A stretch of 64,000 nucleotides of DNA from Burhinus oedicnemus (taxonomy: Eukaryota; Chordata; Aves; Charadriiformes; Burhinidae), in the NCBI GenBank assembly GCA_008921705.1, contig VFFE01007109.1, forward strand, positions 921,989 through 985,988, given 5' to 3'. The notes under the pieces were generated by a model. The model was not told where the DNA came from, ran no database searches, and worked only from the letters and a program-made list of their open reading frames with translations. This document shows positions 25,110 to 39,274 of this stretch, in pieces (the first letter of the stretch is position 1; each line of letters begins with the position of its first letter). A program made the translations under genes and the position numbers.

Positions 25110-28100
25110 GGTCTGAATAAACTCTTGTACTTTACCAGTTACTCATACTGTTTTCTTTCCTTTCCGCCTTTGGTTCCCTTTTTCTGACCCTAATGAGGTA
25201 TTCGTTAAGCAGCCTCCATGCTGATCCTTTGCTTTTAATCTTTTAACTTTTCCCTCCAGGCTGTTCCTAACATTCTCATTTAAGGAAGAAAAGCCTTTTC
25301 TGAGGCATATTGCAATTGTGTGATATTTTCGCACTGTAAGGATATCTAAATTAATTATATGAAAGAGAAGTAATCAAGTGTCTCAATCGGACACAGCGAA
25401 CCAAATCCTATTACGTATTGCTGAATTATGACACATGGAAGACAAAGCTTCTTCTGAACGGAGATGTTGAAATCTAATGTCCATTTCCTTGCCCAGAAAT
25501 CCACAATACATTTTCTTTTGCTTCTCCAGTAAGACAAACACTATTTTTCAGCATGAAGTCAAAAGAAAAGAAATGTTCAGTGCGAGGTTTGTTTTCCCCA
25601 GAGCCATAACACTTTGACCAGCAGGAAGTTATGTGGAAATCACTAGCCATGGTATTGGAAACATAGTGATAAAACTTCCACATTAATTGGTTTAGTTAAC
25701 ATGACAGATACTTTAGTGATATCTGTATGTCTGTGTTCACATAGACATGCTGCATCTCCATGTGTGCTTGTTTTTCTGTTAATGTTTTAATTACTCAAAG
25801 CAAAAGCTTCTCTCAGTCACTTTAACCACATTGGTGATAGGCAAGAAACAGGGATGTGATTTGTTAGAGGTTTTTAGAGAGGGAAAGTCCTTCTAGATAA
25901 CAATGTGCAACATGAACTACTCTCAGCCAGCTCATCTAACTTCCATTAGATTAGAAAGTGGAACACCTCTGTTTGACAGAGGTCTCTCTGTTTCTGGAGT
26001 AGAAGCAGAGAATTTTGTGTTTCTTTTCCCTCCCACTTTTTGACAGATTAGCAATGTTGCAGATGAAAATAACTATTGCTCTGCACATTGCATTTCTAAA
26101 GCTTGTTATGGATTAAATTACACTTGCCTTCTATGTTTGTAGAGGGGGAAAAATAAAAATAAAAAGCACACGCTGCAGAAAGGACTGTGTATTAAGCCTG
26201 TAGAGCTCTCAGGTGCATCATGGGTCCACCCTCGTAGTTTAACTTAATGGCAGGAAAATGTCCTTTTGAGGACTAATGTACAGGTAGGGTCTCGCACACA
26301 TCAGGATGTTTCCATGCATGACAAAATGTTACTGATTTGCTGCATGACTTTGAGCAAATTTAGGTATGTAAGCTCTCTTGTAGCACCTTTCTTACTGTTT
26401 TACAAGAAAGTACAGGAAGGCATTTCCTTGTACTGGAGAAGTAGAAGTAATGTAATCTTGCAGAGTTCATTGATCATCATGTTATTATCTCACTTTGAAC
26501 TAAGGAACGTTGTTCAGGAGCTGAAATTGCATACATAATGTTGACTTGCGGCTCTGCATCTTCTAGCTTAGCAGGAGAAGGGTAATGTGACTGTGGGAGA
26601 GCAGGCAAATGACACAGTGGTCTTTGAATAAACTACCAGGACAAAGCAAGGAAGCCTCTATTTGGACTAACCTGAAATTCCACAAAGAAGTCCTATCACC
26701 TCCCATCTTTATCTACAAAGTTATTAGCTGTGTCCACTACCCTTCCTCCTTCAAACATCTTTGCCTAGAAGAAGCAACAAAAACCTAATTAAAACATCAC
26801 TTTCAGTAGTTTTATACTACTAATACCACCGATTTTGAGTTGCATCTTTCATGGTAAAGCTGTAAAACAAACAAAAAAACCTCCAAAGAACTTGCACCCA
26901 AATTCAGAAAAATCCTTTTCTCCCTGAAGTAGGTGATTTGCTTCATGAAGAAACAGTTCCAGCTTTGACCTTTCCATTCCATTTTCTATTGTGATCTCTG
27001 CCAGTGGCGAAGAAGATTCTGACAGTGATTGCATATTGCTGTGGGCATGGCACTCATGTATTAACCATTTTAGAACATTACCATTTCTAATTTAGATGCA
27101 TGAAATCCCATTTTCTGCTAAATTATCAGCCACCACTAATATAACCAAGAGTTTGAACTTATGCAAATTTTACCTTTTTTTACCCATAGGCTGGTAAGTT
27201 TATACTCAGTATCTGGACTTTCACTGAGTAGGCTGCAATAACCCTCTTACAGCTGTTCCTGATCTGGCTGTACTGATTTTTTAATACTTTTTTTTCTGCC
27301 TCCCTATAGTAATACTTCTTTTCCATCCTTTAATGACACATGTCATTTTCTTATTTTGACATTCTTAACAGAATTTGAGAGACATTTTATCCTTTACCAC
27401 ATTTTTTTTCTCCCTGGACTAAAAAGCAGAAGAAGCCCAGTTTTCATGACACACTACGTTTCATTTCACACACATTACACTGCGGTACAGCTACCCATAA
27501 TAAAGTAAAATATGTAACCATTTACCTTTGTCATTGGCTCATCTCAATTAATAAAAGCTGGGAGTGTGGAGAATCTTCATCGTGGGAGTCTAGAGGAGAA
27601 GTGAACTATGTACCTGTTGCTTCCTCACAGCTGCCTGTGGGAGTATCACCGTGTCCCTGTACAAAAAGAATCTCTGTTGCAGAAACTGCTTTGGCCAGCA
27701 GCCATGTGAAGTGATGCACGTTTCTGATATTTTAGGCTTCAAATTAAAATACAACAATGTGTTAGAGTTTATATGCTGCAGAAACTTCAAGGAAGAGCCA
27801 ATACATACATGTGTCCTCTCATGTCCTGGTGTCAGTAACAGAATAACAGTTTGTGAGCAAGGAATGCCCATGAGACACTAATATTTTGGGGCTCATGTCT
27901 ACAAGACCTAGTCTGTGTGAGTAGCTGTTACTGTCAAGGCCCCAAAACGTTACTTATACCATAATTGTGATCATCAAATGATAAATCCCAGGAAGCCAAT
28001 AATAACCTCTAAAGAGGCAAATACTTCATTTGTCTCCCAAAAGAAAGATTTATGTAGTGCTCCTGAGGTTACTAACTTCTCACTCCTTTCTTCTGTATAA

Positions 28101-30688
28101 AAATAATTGCCACATGCTGTGAATTTTCATTGTGTGTTTTAACAAAGGAGGGGCTAACTCTTCCTTTGCTACCAACACTCATGCATCTGAGTCACTAAAA
28201 CCTTTGTTTAGACTCCTTAGCAAAGCCCAGCCTTCTTTCTGTTACCCATCCAAAATGTTTCTGTTGGCATCTTCCATGTTGCCTGTGCCCGTAGTGTCAT
28301 GCTTCTTTGAAAAGTCACTGTTAACACCAAAACAGCAACAATCTACGTGAGAGATTTCCAGCATTTGCCTGACCTTGTCAGTAGGAGTTGCATCATCCCC
28401 TCCAGTGGGGGTAGGTTTCCCAAAGTTTGGACAAGTTCCAGGAGCCTTGTGGAATCCATGTGGTAACTACGTGCTTTTCTAAGTTAGCAAAAGCAACTTC
28501 CTTCTTACAGCAATCTGTGCCTTTTGCAGGAGCACTCCAAAGCATCATCTTTTCATGTGTCTTAGATAACAGAAATCCATCATTTCTGCTACAGGATCTT
28601 TGAAATTTGTAGGCTCCACACTTCTCTGTTTTCAAGAAGTTGTAAAGATAAAAAGCTCGCAGTGGGGACAATGTTCCATCAAAAGACCAGGCCCAGCATT
28701 GCTACAAGGCAAGTTTCTTGATGCGTCTGTGAAAGCAGAGAAAGAGCAAGTGGCTGAAGTACAGACAAGTCAGCTGGTTTAACCACAAAACGAGATCATG
28801 CCAGTAAGAAGAGAAATCCAGAAAACTTGCCTTTCCTTAAGCACTGGAGATTATCTCAGTTTGATAACTGTAATGACACCTTTTCAATAGTTTTGAATTT
28901 CAAAATGGGCTTAAAAAACCTAAAGATCCTCAGTTCTATAAAGGATCTTTACGTGCAAGTACTGTTTCTTCCTGTCAGAGCCAGTTCTGGCTCAGCAGTT
29001 CTTGGCACAACTGGAACCTCCAAGTTGCATCTAGAGCTGAAACTGTTGTCTTTATAAATTCAGAAACTGTTAAAAACCAGTAAAGCAACGAGCTCATTGC
29101 CTAGATGTCTCTCTGTGCTGCTCAGAACATTGTCTCTTACTTGAACAGCAGTAGAAGAGAAAGGCTGTCCTGCATTCAGAGCGGTTCGTGGAAGTAGCTT
29201 TTATTCCCCCCAAAAGGCCACTCTCCAGTTGATAGCTACCTTTTACTGGACTGGTGAAACCATTGACTAATACTGAGAAGACCTGGACAGTGAAATTAAG
29301 GTCTCTTTCAGTGTTGGATGCACAAAGGCATTCACTCCAGCAAGAAGTAAGAATGACCAGAGACCAGTGATACCCAAAATAGCGTGGAAAATGTCTTGTA
29401 AGTCCTTATTAAGCTCTGTGTGCTTGAAATCACAGTAATACAGCACAGTATTTCTCCAACAAGCTGGGAAGGAAAAGCAGCTGTTGTTATTGCTGTTTTC
29501 ATGTACTTATGGAGGCACCCACAAGCTTCAGTGAAGAAGACCACATAACCTTAAAGACAGATTAATAGGTATATGAAACACCCAGTAAGTCAAATTGCGA
29601 TTTTATATATGATTTGAAAGGAGCTAAGATACCTCACATGTTGTATCTGGTCTCTGTTTTGTGAGAAGAGGGCATGACAAGGGCTTTCAGCAATGCTTTT
29701 TATTTCAGTAAGTTTTTTTTCTCTCTTGCCTCTCCACAGCCTTTTTAATATAAGGCTGAAATATAAATCTGAATTAAGCCCAGAATTAGTGTAAATTCCC
29801 TTACTCCTCGGTTGGAGGAGTTCACAGTAGAAGCTTATGGTTCATTCCATATGGAAATAATGGTGCCAATAGAAATTTTAAGCATGTGGTTAGGTATCCA
29901 GAAGCTACATTTGTATAGGATGTGTGCTGCTGTGTAATAAAAAAAAAAAAGAATACTTTAAAACTTCTTATTCCATGGAACTAAGCTATCAGAATAGAAA
30001 CTTAAAATTCGTCAAATGATTTCACTCGCACTTAACAAACCTGAATTTGATTTCTGTCTTTTATTAAAAATGATCACATGGGGCACACTATATTTTATAT
30101 AGGCAATTCCAGCTGCAATAAAGGAAATGTGTTAATCCATTCGTTTACTATCACTCAGAGAAAGTAACCGTGCAGCATGTAACCTTTCACAGCTCAAACT
30201 AATCTCACTTTTATTTGTTCTGGGACTTGATGGCTTAATTCTTGTTAACTATTGACTCTTCCGGGTACTTCCAAATACCCTAAAGATACTACATAACCAG
30301 GCATCAAATCTGATGTTACAAACGTGCACTAAGCTGTATATTCATAATAAAACAGTACTTTGCCTTGTGTTGCCCTTCAAAAGTCTTTTCATGTCAGTGC
30401 TGAAAACCCAGGGAATTCTAGTCCTACCTTGATCTGAAACAGATTTATTTTTTTCTTTCCTGGCGTCTAATGTGCCGTAGATGGCATTGTTAGCAATATA
30501 AGGAGATGGCATGTCCCTGATAAGCAGCCTTTAGGTTAGCCTGCTGATTATTGATCATTTTTATCTCCTAGGAGGGCGCCAATCTTCCTTTTTGGTAAAG
30601 CTAATGGGTAGAACAGAGGTGCAAAAATCCATGCTGGATTGATGATGATGCCTTCATTTCAAAGTCTTCATATGTCTAAGTGACTTCA

Positions 30689-30709
30689 GCCTCCTTTAGA
30701 AAAGGAGGC
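30689..30709. repeat. Perfect 9-bp hairpin (GCCTCCTTT / AAAGGAGGC)
   Basis: Arms 30689-30697 and 30701-30709 are exact reverse complements around a 3-base loop. A stem of this size is expected a few times by chance in 64 kb; it is noted because an 11-bp hairpin lies only ~50 bases downstream. Confidence 0.6.
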
Positions 30710-30761
30710 AATGCTTTACCCTGTGGTATAAACAAGAAGAGTGACTGCCTCCTGCTATAAC

Positions 30762-30790
30762 AATTAGTTTTTCATATTTAAAAACTAATT
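30762..30790. repeat. Perfect 11-bp inverted repeat with 7-base loop
   Basis: Arm AATTAGTTTTT (30762-30772) pairs exactly with AAAAACTAATT (30780-30790). AT-rich, so weak as a structure, but longer than chance would commonly give in a window this size. Located in the inferred AGTR1 intron. Confidence 0.65.
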
Positions 30791-30941
30791 CAGCTATAAG
30801 TTTAATAACCTAGCTAAGAAAAGATGATCTTCATTCTTGTCAAGACAGCAACTGAGGTGACTGGGACAAGGGGATATCAAATGGAAATTCACCTTTCAGA
30901 CATCATCTTTTCTGAAGCTTAGCCTTTTGGTATTTAGTTTC

Positions 30942-30979
30942 AGAAGTACTGAACTAGAAGTATTGAGCTAGAAGTAGAT
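30942..30979. repeat. 14-bp tandem repeat, ~2.7 copies
   Basis: Units AGAAGTACTGAACT (30942-30955) and AGAAGTATTGAGCT (30956-30969), then a partial AGAAGTAGAT. Two mismatches between the full units show some age. Confidence 0.7.
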
Positions 30980-32389
30980 TTTATTTTGTTTAATTACTTT
31001 TTCAGTTTTAAGTTACTGCTGTGTGGATAATTTTATATTCGCATCTCTTAAGGGTATATAATACCTAGGAGATATTAAACACCAGAGAATTTGCAACACG
31101 TTCTTGCAGGCTTGGCTAAAGAAAGAACACAGGGATTGCTCTGATGGATAAACGTGAAGGAAAGAGACTAGAAAATTATGTGGAAAATCTATGAGAACGG
31201 GAGTATTGGGTACGCTGTCAAGCCAGAACCAGTGATCTCTAAAACCACCATCTCACTGATCTTCCCCAAGAGATTAGATAAACACACTGCATGTTGAAAA
31301 TAGTTAATCCTTCAGTGTTTTGGAGTCCAGTTGTACATTTATTGAACCCCAGAATGTTTTTCCTCACCTTAACAGCAGAGAAAACAAAATCATGTGTGTA
31401 TAGAGGAAAAGGTCCCAGAAAAGAATGTTTACTTTTAAACCTAAACCTAGAGGATCTGAAAAATGATACCTATAAACTAAAATACTGAACCTTACTCTCG
31501 ACTGAAAGACTTTTGGGTAACCACAACAAGTGCTTTGTGGATCAATCAATTGACAAACTTTTGTACAAAAAAACCCCATAATCATTGCCATGCTAGCATT
31601 CACTAAACTACTAAGTTCTAGTGAGGCTGAGAAACTCTAGTGAAGTTGAGCAATCTTTCCTTGGCAGTAATATCTGCGAGTAAAATTTTCTAGAAATCTG
31701 TACATCAGGATTTCCCAACTTCTGGGAAAAAAACCATACATGACGAGGGAACTGGTAGAGTTAACTTTGGCCAAAGAGCATGAAGAAATATTTCCAATGT
31801 TTCTGGACTGTGTAAGTACTGTGAGAGTATATGCAAAAAATAGTCCAAACTTTCACTGCTGCTGCAACTGCCAGAATTATAACCATGACATTGTTACACT
31901 GTAGACTGTTAAAAAGAGCATGCAGAAGAATTGTCCCATACTGCATTTTAGTATTGTTAAGCATTTAATGTCCCAAAAAAGTACTTGGAAGATTTTAATT
32001 CATCACTCCGTGCCCCCATAAATTAGTGTTTTAGAGGTGGCCTTTATGCCACATCCATTTCTAACACAAAATCCTTGAGTGTGAAAGATTATTTTTCTTT
32101 ATTCTGCATTTTAAATCTAGTCAACTGCTAGTTTTCAGTCTCTAAATATCCCTTCTGTTCTCTCTAAATGCTTCTATTTTTAGCAGCTTTAAGATATAAA
32201 CCTCACATGCTTGTACCCAAACATCTCTTAAGTGCATAGAGATACACTGACACTGTATAACCCATTTGACATAAATATAGGACAAGACACTGATTATTTC
32301 TACTTATCTGGCACGAGACAATATAGTTAATATCAATGTTTTGGTTCTACTTTGCTCATCTACTAGTTTCCATAAAATACATGGCACCG

Positions 32390-32417
32390 TAACACTAACA
32401 ACCTAACACTAACAACC
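32390..32417. repeat. Perfect 14-bp tandem duplication
   Basis: TAACACTAACAACC occurs twice in a row without mismatch, suggesting a recent duplication. In the inferred AGTR1 intron; a candidate length polymorphism. Confidence 0.75.
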
Positions 32418-32736
32418 TTTCTTCTCTGTCTGGATTGAAAGCTGTTTGCCCTTACTAGTGTTGGAGAACTATTTAGGTAAATAAATAATTTGAAACACAG
32501 TAACATCATCATGCACTCACAGTGTTGAAAGGGCCAATGACAAATCCAGGTGTATTAGTAAAAGAGGCAGGGGGGAGCTAAAAAGTGGTAAAGATGCTTA
32601 TGTTTTAAAATTGTGAAATTGTTTACAGTCCACAAAACGTGTACAGCACTTGAGGTCTACAAATCACTATTTGTATAACAAAAATTGTGTAGGCTTACGT
32701 CACCTTTCAATTTCCAAAAATCCCTTCAATCCTTTT

Positions 32737-32756
32737 AAAAAAAAAGGGGGGGGGGG
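32737..32756. repeat. A9G11 homopolymer junction
   Basis: Nine A followed directly by eleven G. Seen directly; such runs are prone to length error in assemblies. Confidence 0.85.
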
Positions 32757-35700
32757 ATTACAAATAGTTGTGAAGTGTAATTTTCAACAATAGAAATCTC
32801 TTCATCCAAAAAGGAAAATACACGTTTGAGTCAAGTTTATCTAGAATTACCTAGAATTACTTTCAAGAATACTCCTTCACTAATACTTGGAAAAGGAGTT
32901 GTATAATTAACAGCATACCTAGTTAGTTTTAAAATAATCTTTAATGAGTAGGTGTCACTATTTTGCCATATGCATTTTTAAAGTAAACTATACTTTTAGT
33001 CTCCCTTTAAAAATATTCTTCTTAATTTGGCTCAAAAACTTTGGAGAATTTAAGCTGCCTATGTCTTTGAAAAAATCAAATAGCACAACCTTGTTCTATG
33101 GCTTACAAGTGCAAGAATTGGACTGAAGGTTAGCAAAACCAGGAATGTACTTAGATAAAGGAAATTAGAAGCTAGTAGATACTAAAATACACTTAAAATA
33201 GTTCACTCTGGTACACTATACTTTACATAAATGCAGAAGTTCAACGATAGGTATTTTGCCTTGTGTTTGCATCTTAAATAATCTTGAAGAAAGAGGGTAT
33301 TTTGAAAAGTGATAGCACTTGAATATAAAATAAAGCAATTCTCATATTTTAAAATGGGAAATACAGACCTCTAGTGGTCGAAATATATATTATATGAGTT
33401 AAACTTCAAAGCGATTTAAATGTCACTGTGCTTAGCTGTGTTACTTTCCTTTTCCTTTACATTTTCCTCCCCTCTAAATCTTTCAGTAATCACACAACCC
33501 CCCAGTTTCACTGTTCAGTCATTCCACAAGCATTGATTTTTCCCCAGAGGAAAAAGTACTTTCATCTGCCCTTTTCTCACATAAATTTTATGACTGAAAC
33601 TGAGTACAGTTGAAAGATACTTGGGAAGTGAAGGGAAAATTAATGAGAGTAGTCTGTGAAAACAAACAGAAGAAAGATGTTCATTCTTTTCAGAATAAAC
33701 TATGAAGCCGTCATACAGAAGGACAGACTCTTTTGAAGTACGCTGGAGGAAATAAATACAGAGACGTTATTACAGAGAAGGTCAGAGTACATAAACAGTT
33801 CACATTTACAAGGTAGCAATAACTGGTCCTCTGCTAGCACAAAATAAGTAATAAGCAATTTAGAGTTTTGATGTAATAGAAGCAGCAGATCGCAGAAAGA
33901 TCACAGGCAGTTTACTTTCCAGCTATATAGAGCTAGCACAAATGAAGCAGACCAGCTGCAACTCTTGCAAGGGCAAGGCACAAAGAATCCACACATAGGT
34001 TAGAGAATTAGAAACCCAAATACTTTACTCCAAAACAAAAAAAGCAAAACCCACAAAATAACAGCAATTTCAACAGACTGACAGTTGCTTTATAAAAGAC
34101 TGAACAGGAGGACAGATACTAAACGAAACTGCACAGGCTGGTACAAGGTCCTGCAAATTCTGTTTGTTCTGATGTCAGACCACCTCCTGATCCAGAATTG
34201 CAAAAGCAACAGCCAACTTCACAGTTACTAATAGAGATCTTTCGAAGCTTGCTTTCTGTTCTTGGTGCTGATGAACTGACGTACGGACAGTGTTCCGGTT
34301 CTGTACTGCCTATTGCAGTTCCATTTCAGTTAGATTTTGATTTATTGTCATTTACCATGAAGTCAGACGCTGACCTCTGTGGAAGATAGTGGCAGCGATG
34401 AGAGGAGGCCTACGCACACTGCAAGGCCACAATAGTTCAAATTATGTGCCTTTATTTGCTTAAGTGTTTGCATTTGTCTCACCCTCCTCAACTTACGTAT
34501 CAACTCTGAACTAAAAAATACTTAGGAAGGCCATGAGTGGGAATACAGACTGTTAGGAGGAGCAGCAGAAAGAAGGAGAAAGGTAAATTTATGACTTCAC
34601 AGTCAGGAACGCTGGGAAAGCAAGGAAGAGGCTGAAGTAGATATATGAAGTAGAGGAAACTATATTCATTAAGCCGTGAGGATAAAGGGGGTTATTCTGC
34701 TGGACAGGAAAACAAGGCAGTGAAATAAAGCATTTGGAAAGTGTCATTAGTTTCTCAGCAGTTAGAAAAAGAAGATAGAAGTAATTAGGAAAAAGGGGGG
34801 GATAAACTCTCAAGATAAAGGAAAAAAGCTTATGCCACCAGAAAGAGCTAAACATAGTCAATATATTGAATGTAGTGATCCAAACATTTTTCAGCCTCTC
34901 TTATCCCTGTGCAATAATTTTATTTAAAAATAGAATGCATCATCCTTTTAAACATGGAAATATCTTCTCATTTGTAAGAAAAGCAAATAATCCACCTCCC
35001 ATCGCATTACGTAACGGTGAGGTGGCTGAACTGTGGCAGGGTTGGTCAGCCTGAGTTTATTTAGTCTTTGTCAAAGCAAATATCAAAACCACATTTTTGT
35101 TTAAAAACTGACTTGTGACATCTGCTTACCTATTTATAGCTGATGAAGTTCTCACAGAAAGCCACAGTCAGTGCTATCTTACATTTCAGTAGGCAAAGTG
35201 CTGTTTACCTTGCATGGGCTCAGCATTCCTTGTTGTTTCCACAGGCAGTTTAATTAGGATGCATGTTCACCCAACAGAAGCAAAGAATGGAGGGGTAAGT
35301 AATAGTTGGTAGAGCAGTCTGAAGCATTTCATTATCAGTGACTTATTATAATCATTGTAATTAAAAAAGATAAAAGGTCAAACAGGACAGTAACATACAA
35401 CAGGGGTTTGCTGCTCACCAGATAATTTACTTTGAGATTGATGTTGCCACACCATTCACAGTCGCGTCAATTCAATCCTCTTAGAAAAAGCTCCTTGTGT
35501 ATCAGCCTTAAAATGATCCAATTATCATAATGTTAACTCAGGTCATTTGAGATGCTTTAAATGGAATTATCAACATGCACAGTTTCGATACTTGCATTTA
35601 ACTGGCCAGTAGTTTAACCTGCTCCGGTGAATTCTAGCAGCATAAAGCTGTACCAGCCATCTATTTCTGTCATGTTTTTAAACAATCTGCAGTACTTCCC

Positions 35701-37961
35701 ATGTAGAAGTATCTGCTTTGTATAAAGTATATATAACCATGATCCTGGGACAAGCAGGTGAACAGTGGCAAGTGAGAATAAGAGCAAAAATGACAGTGGT
35801 ACAGAAAAGAAATCCTTGCCTGTACGAAGCCCGTAGCACCATGGCTGCCCTGTCTCAGCGCTCAGCACTGCTGTGGGCCCACGCCTTCCCAAACAGATGA
35901 CTTTTCTCCTGTGCTGAAGCTTTTCCTGGTACTCTAAAGTTACAGATGTCCTCAAGGCACCACTGAGCCTAGCTCTGAAACTTTAAAATTTCCAGGAAAT
36001 CTAAAAATTCATCTTGGGATTTGCAATGCCTTTCTCACTGTGCTTCAAATGTAAGACTCTTACGAGGTTCATTCTTACAGCAACATTCAAACTGTTTTCA
36101 TGTGTATTTACCAAAAAGCAACCACATTATGTATTTTCTACTTCCTTTTTATTTACTGAGAACAGTGATGGATTTTTTTATTTTTTGATTGTAATTCCTT
36201 AGTGTAATTTAAAACTGATAACATACCAAACACATCCTTTGCACAATTCCACTGACTTCAGTGTTACACCAAAACCTTTAATTCCAGAAGGGTTACAGTC
36301 TTATACAGACATATTGAAGTATCATACTATTTCTTGACCAAATTCCTGATTTTTCATGGGAATTGTTCTGCCTTTTTTACTTCCCAAGCACTCCAAAATA
36401 AGCTCAGGGAATTCAATACCTTAGAGCGCCAGACACAGATTTCCTAACTCCATTATCTTTTGTTTATTTTTAACACATTTCTGAAAATGTAATCATTATG
36501 CTTGCTTGAAAGTACATATGCTATTAATTACATCAACTAAAACTCCTACTGGCATGAAAAAGTACAGGCCACCGTGTGGATAAAAAAGGGAAACTGGAAG
36601 TTAAACAACAAAGCACGCTACACTGAAGGGGTTGATGAAGTGACCGTGAGAGAGGCGCCTTGTCATCTATCACTGCACAGAAACAATCCCATCAGAGGGG
36701 GAATATTCACCATCAACTACATTTACCTTAGCCACTGAATCTGCAGGTAGTACACACAGAGCAGAGTGCACTTGCCAAATAATACCACCAATCAGCTAAT
36801 CTAGTCGTGGAGAAAGGTTTTCCTCAGCCTTAACTGGGTCCTGATCTACTTTACTGCAAGTCTAACTTGCAGTAGTGATTTTCTTAGTAGAGACTTCACT
36901 ACAGTTTCTTACTGCTGAATTCTGGGCTGTAATCTCAGTGGGTAAGTCAGTCAGCGAAGGCTATGATAATGAATAGACCACACAGCACCAGCATGTATCT
37001 GGGACAGAGCAAATATTGCCAGACCTTGATGTTGCAGAACCTATCAGTTACTGTCAAATCTCCGTGGGCACTTTCACAACCAAGGGATGAGATAAGAGGA
37101 TTTATCGTGAAATCTTTTTATTGTGGTTCTCCCTGTCCTAGGGATAGCATGACATTCCACACCACGTCTTCTAGATTTGGCACAGTTTGAAAGCCAGGAA
37201 GTTTTGCTCAGGATGCATTACAGTGCCACGTGTCACCGGAATGGCACCCATTTCTTTGTGTCGGCTGTATTTGCTTGTTTTTTTTAACTTCTTAAACATA
37301 GCCAAAATAGCTGATGTCATTTTGAGGCATCTGTACCAACTGAGGCAACAAGACTAATTCAGAGAATGAACCGGAGAGGCTGGGAGGCATCGCATTGCAC
37401 AACTTGACAAAGGGTTTATTAGTTACATTTAACTAGATATTCCAAACTTCATAGAATTATCAAGAACCTAAATCTTGATATTGCCCTGCTAGCTTTGTGG
37501 AAATGAGTGAGTTTATTAATACAAACATAATAGAACATGAGTTAAAATTGAGAAGTACTGAGTCTTTTAAAAGCTAAGAAATTGAGAGCCAAAGGGTGAC
37601 CTTGCTCACAGGATGCTGCCCGCAATCCGTATTCTGGGTTCAGTTCCTGACTCCTGGGTTCAGACTTCCTGTGTGGGCTTTGCCAAGACACATCTGTACC
37701 TCACTTCCCTATTAAAAAGATAATCCATTTGGAATAAGGTTTGTCTCCCAACAAGAACATGTCAAACACTTTAACAGAGTAGCATTCTGTACTTAACAGG
37801 AACATCGGTGCTGAACAACGCAAATAATGAGCAGCCACCTCCGTAACAACATAGCCTGTATTTCTATAATGACAGGCATCTTTTCTTCCTGAATGCTTCT
37901 GTACTGCCCAGCATCTTAGGGTGTGTGTACTTATCTAGATAAAAGTGACTCACATTTATAA

Positions 37962-38173
37962 GGGTTTTGTTTGTTGTGGGTTTTTTCAGTTGTTTTTTTT
38001 TTAGAGCAAATATATTTCACTTAATCTGTGAGGCACCACAAGTTGGGTTTGGCTGACAGCAGTCAGGAACCTGCAGACTGCAGTAAACACTACTCTGCAA
38101 TAATAACTGACAGGTTTTTGGGTTTGTTTGGGTTTTTGTTTTTTTGGTTTGTTTGTTGTTTTGGTTTTTTTTT
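37962..38173. repeat. T/G-rich low-complexity cluster
   Basis: Two tracts (about 37962-38002 and 38113-38173) of GGGTTT / TTTGTTTG-like units with long T runs. They are the strand mirror of the A/C-rich tracts at 5.4 and 43.5 kb. They lie ~1.1 kb before the AGTR1 coding exon. Confidence 0.75.
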
Positions 38174-39274
38174 AATATCCACTGTTTTTGAGGGAAGACT
38201 GTCTATTTGTAGACTCTGGAAAATCTTTAGTATCAGAGTCACTTACAGCATATTACCTGCTTCCTAAAGTTGTAAGTCATTAATAAGGAAATCATTCTTG
38301 CAGAACACACAAGCCCTGGCAAACCAAACAGGTACCCTGTAAAGGAGTTTTCATCCATTTCTGTACAATTAATACGGTCTAGAAATATTTTTCTTACACT
38401 GAGACTACAACTTCAACTCTTAGATACATAAATTTTATCAGTAACTGAAAGGTAATATGAATTGTCTTTCCCCCTTGCACCCTTCTTAAACTCTTTCTGC
38501 AGTTAATAATGTGCAACAAATCAGCACGTCTGAATTTTCACAGATTATTTTTTTCCTCATTCATAGTTAAATACCATAGATACAAGGCAGATGGGGAGCT
38601 AGGTTAAGTTCTGAATATTTAAGGTATTTATGGCACAACAGAACACTAGATTGTGTGGGCATCTTCATCTTTCTCTGTGATGTAAAAATTGTGTTGAAGA
38701 ATTAAGCTTAATGTGTAGAAAAAAATTATAGTGATTCACATCGGAGATCAAAATGAGTACCTAAACTGAATTCACTTACTTTCTTAATGCATTGCACTTT
38801 GTATTTACAGAATGAACTAGTATTCAGAGTGCTTAAATGTAGTTTCTGAGATATCTGAATAACTTTGCTCATTAGATATATCACCTATTTATGGAAAGAA
38901 AATAATGACTCCTGAATTTATAGTTATCTGCTTTTTTGAGTGTCTATTATTATTTTTATGACATATGTTCACTAACCAGTTTCATTTTAAATTGGAACCT
39001 TGTTAACTGAAACAAGTTTGTTAGGTTTCATTTATGTTAAAAACAATCTAACAATGTTCAGCCAACCCCTAACATTACTACCTCTGTTTTATTCTGCAAA
39101 CAAAGCCTACATTAAAATAGAAATTGGTTGAGAAAACACTTGAAGATGGCTTATTTTTAAATTCAAAGACATTGACACGTTGTGTTAGACACAAAAATTT
39201 GACATTTAATTGAATCTTTTTAAAAATTAAATCCCTGTCATGAATAGTATTTTTTTCTTCTTTTCCCCTCCTAG

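Larger units (their letters stand above)
17895..39274 (+). other. AGTR1: Inferred long 5' intron of AGTR1
   Basis: About 21.4 kb between the donor GT at 17895 and the acceptor AG at 39273-39274, the latter preceded by a strong polypyrimidine tract (about 39250-39272, T/C-rich). It contains a short antisense CR1 remnant near 19.7 kb, a C-rich tract at 18617-18636, poly-T (25092-25109), a pyrimidine-rich stretch (23816-23945), an A9G11 homopolymer (32737-32756), short tandem duplications, small hairpins and T/G-rich tracts near 38 kb. Open frames inside are short and unremarkable. Further alternative non-coding exons could be hidden here; I could not identify any. Confidence 0.55.

Noticed and set aside
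28921..28951. Perfect 9-bp inverted repeat TAAAGATCC / GGATCTTTA with a 13-base loop
   Set aside because: Within chance expectation; pairing does not extend outward.
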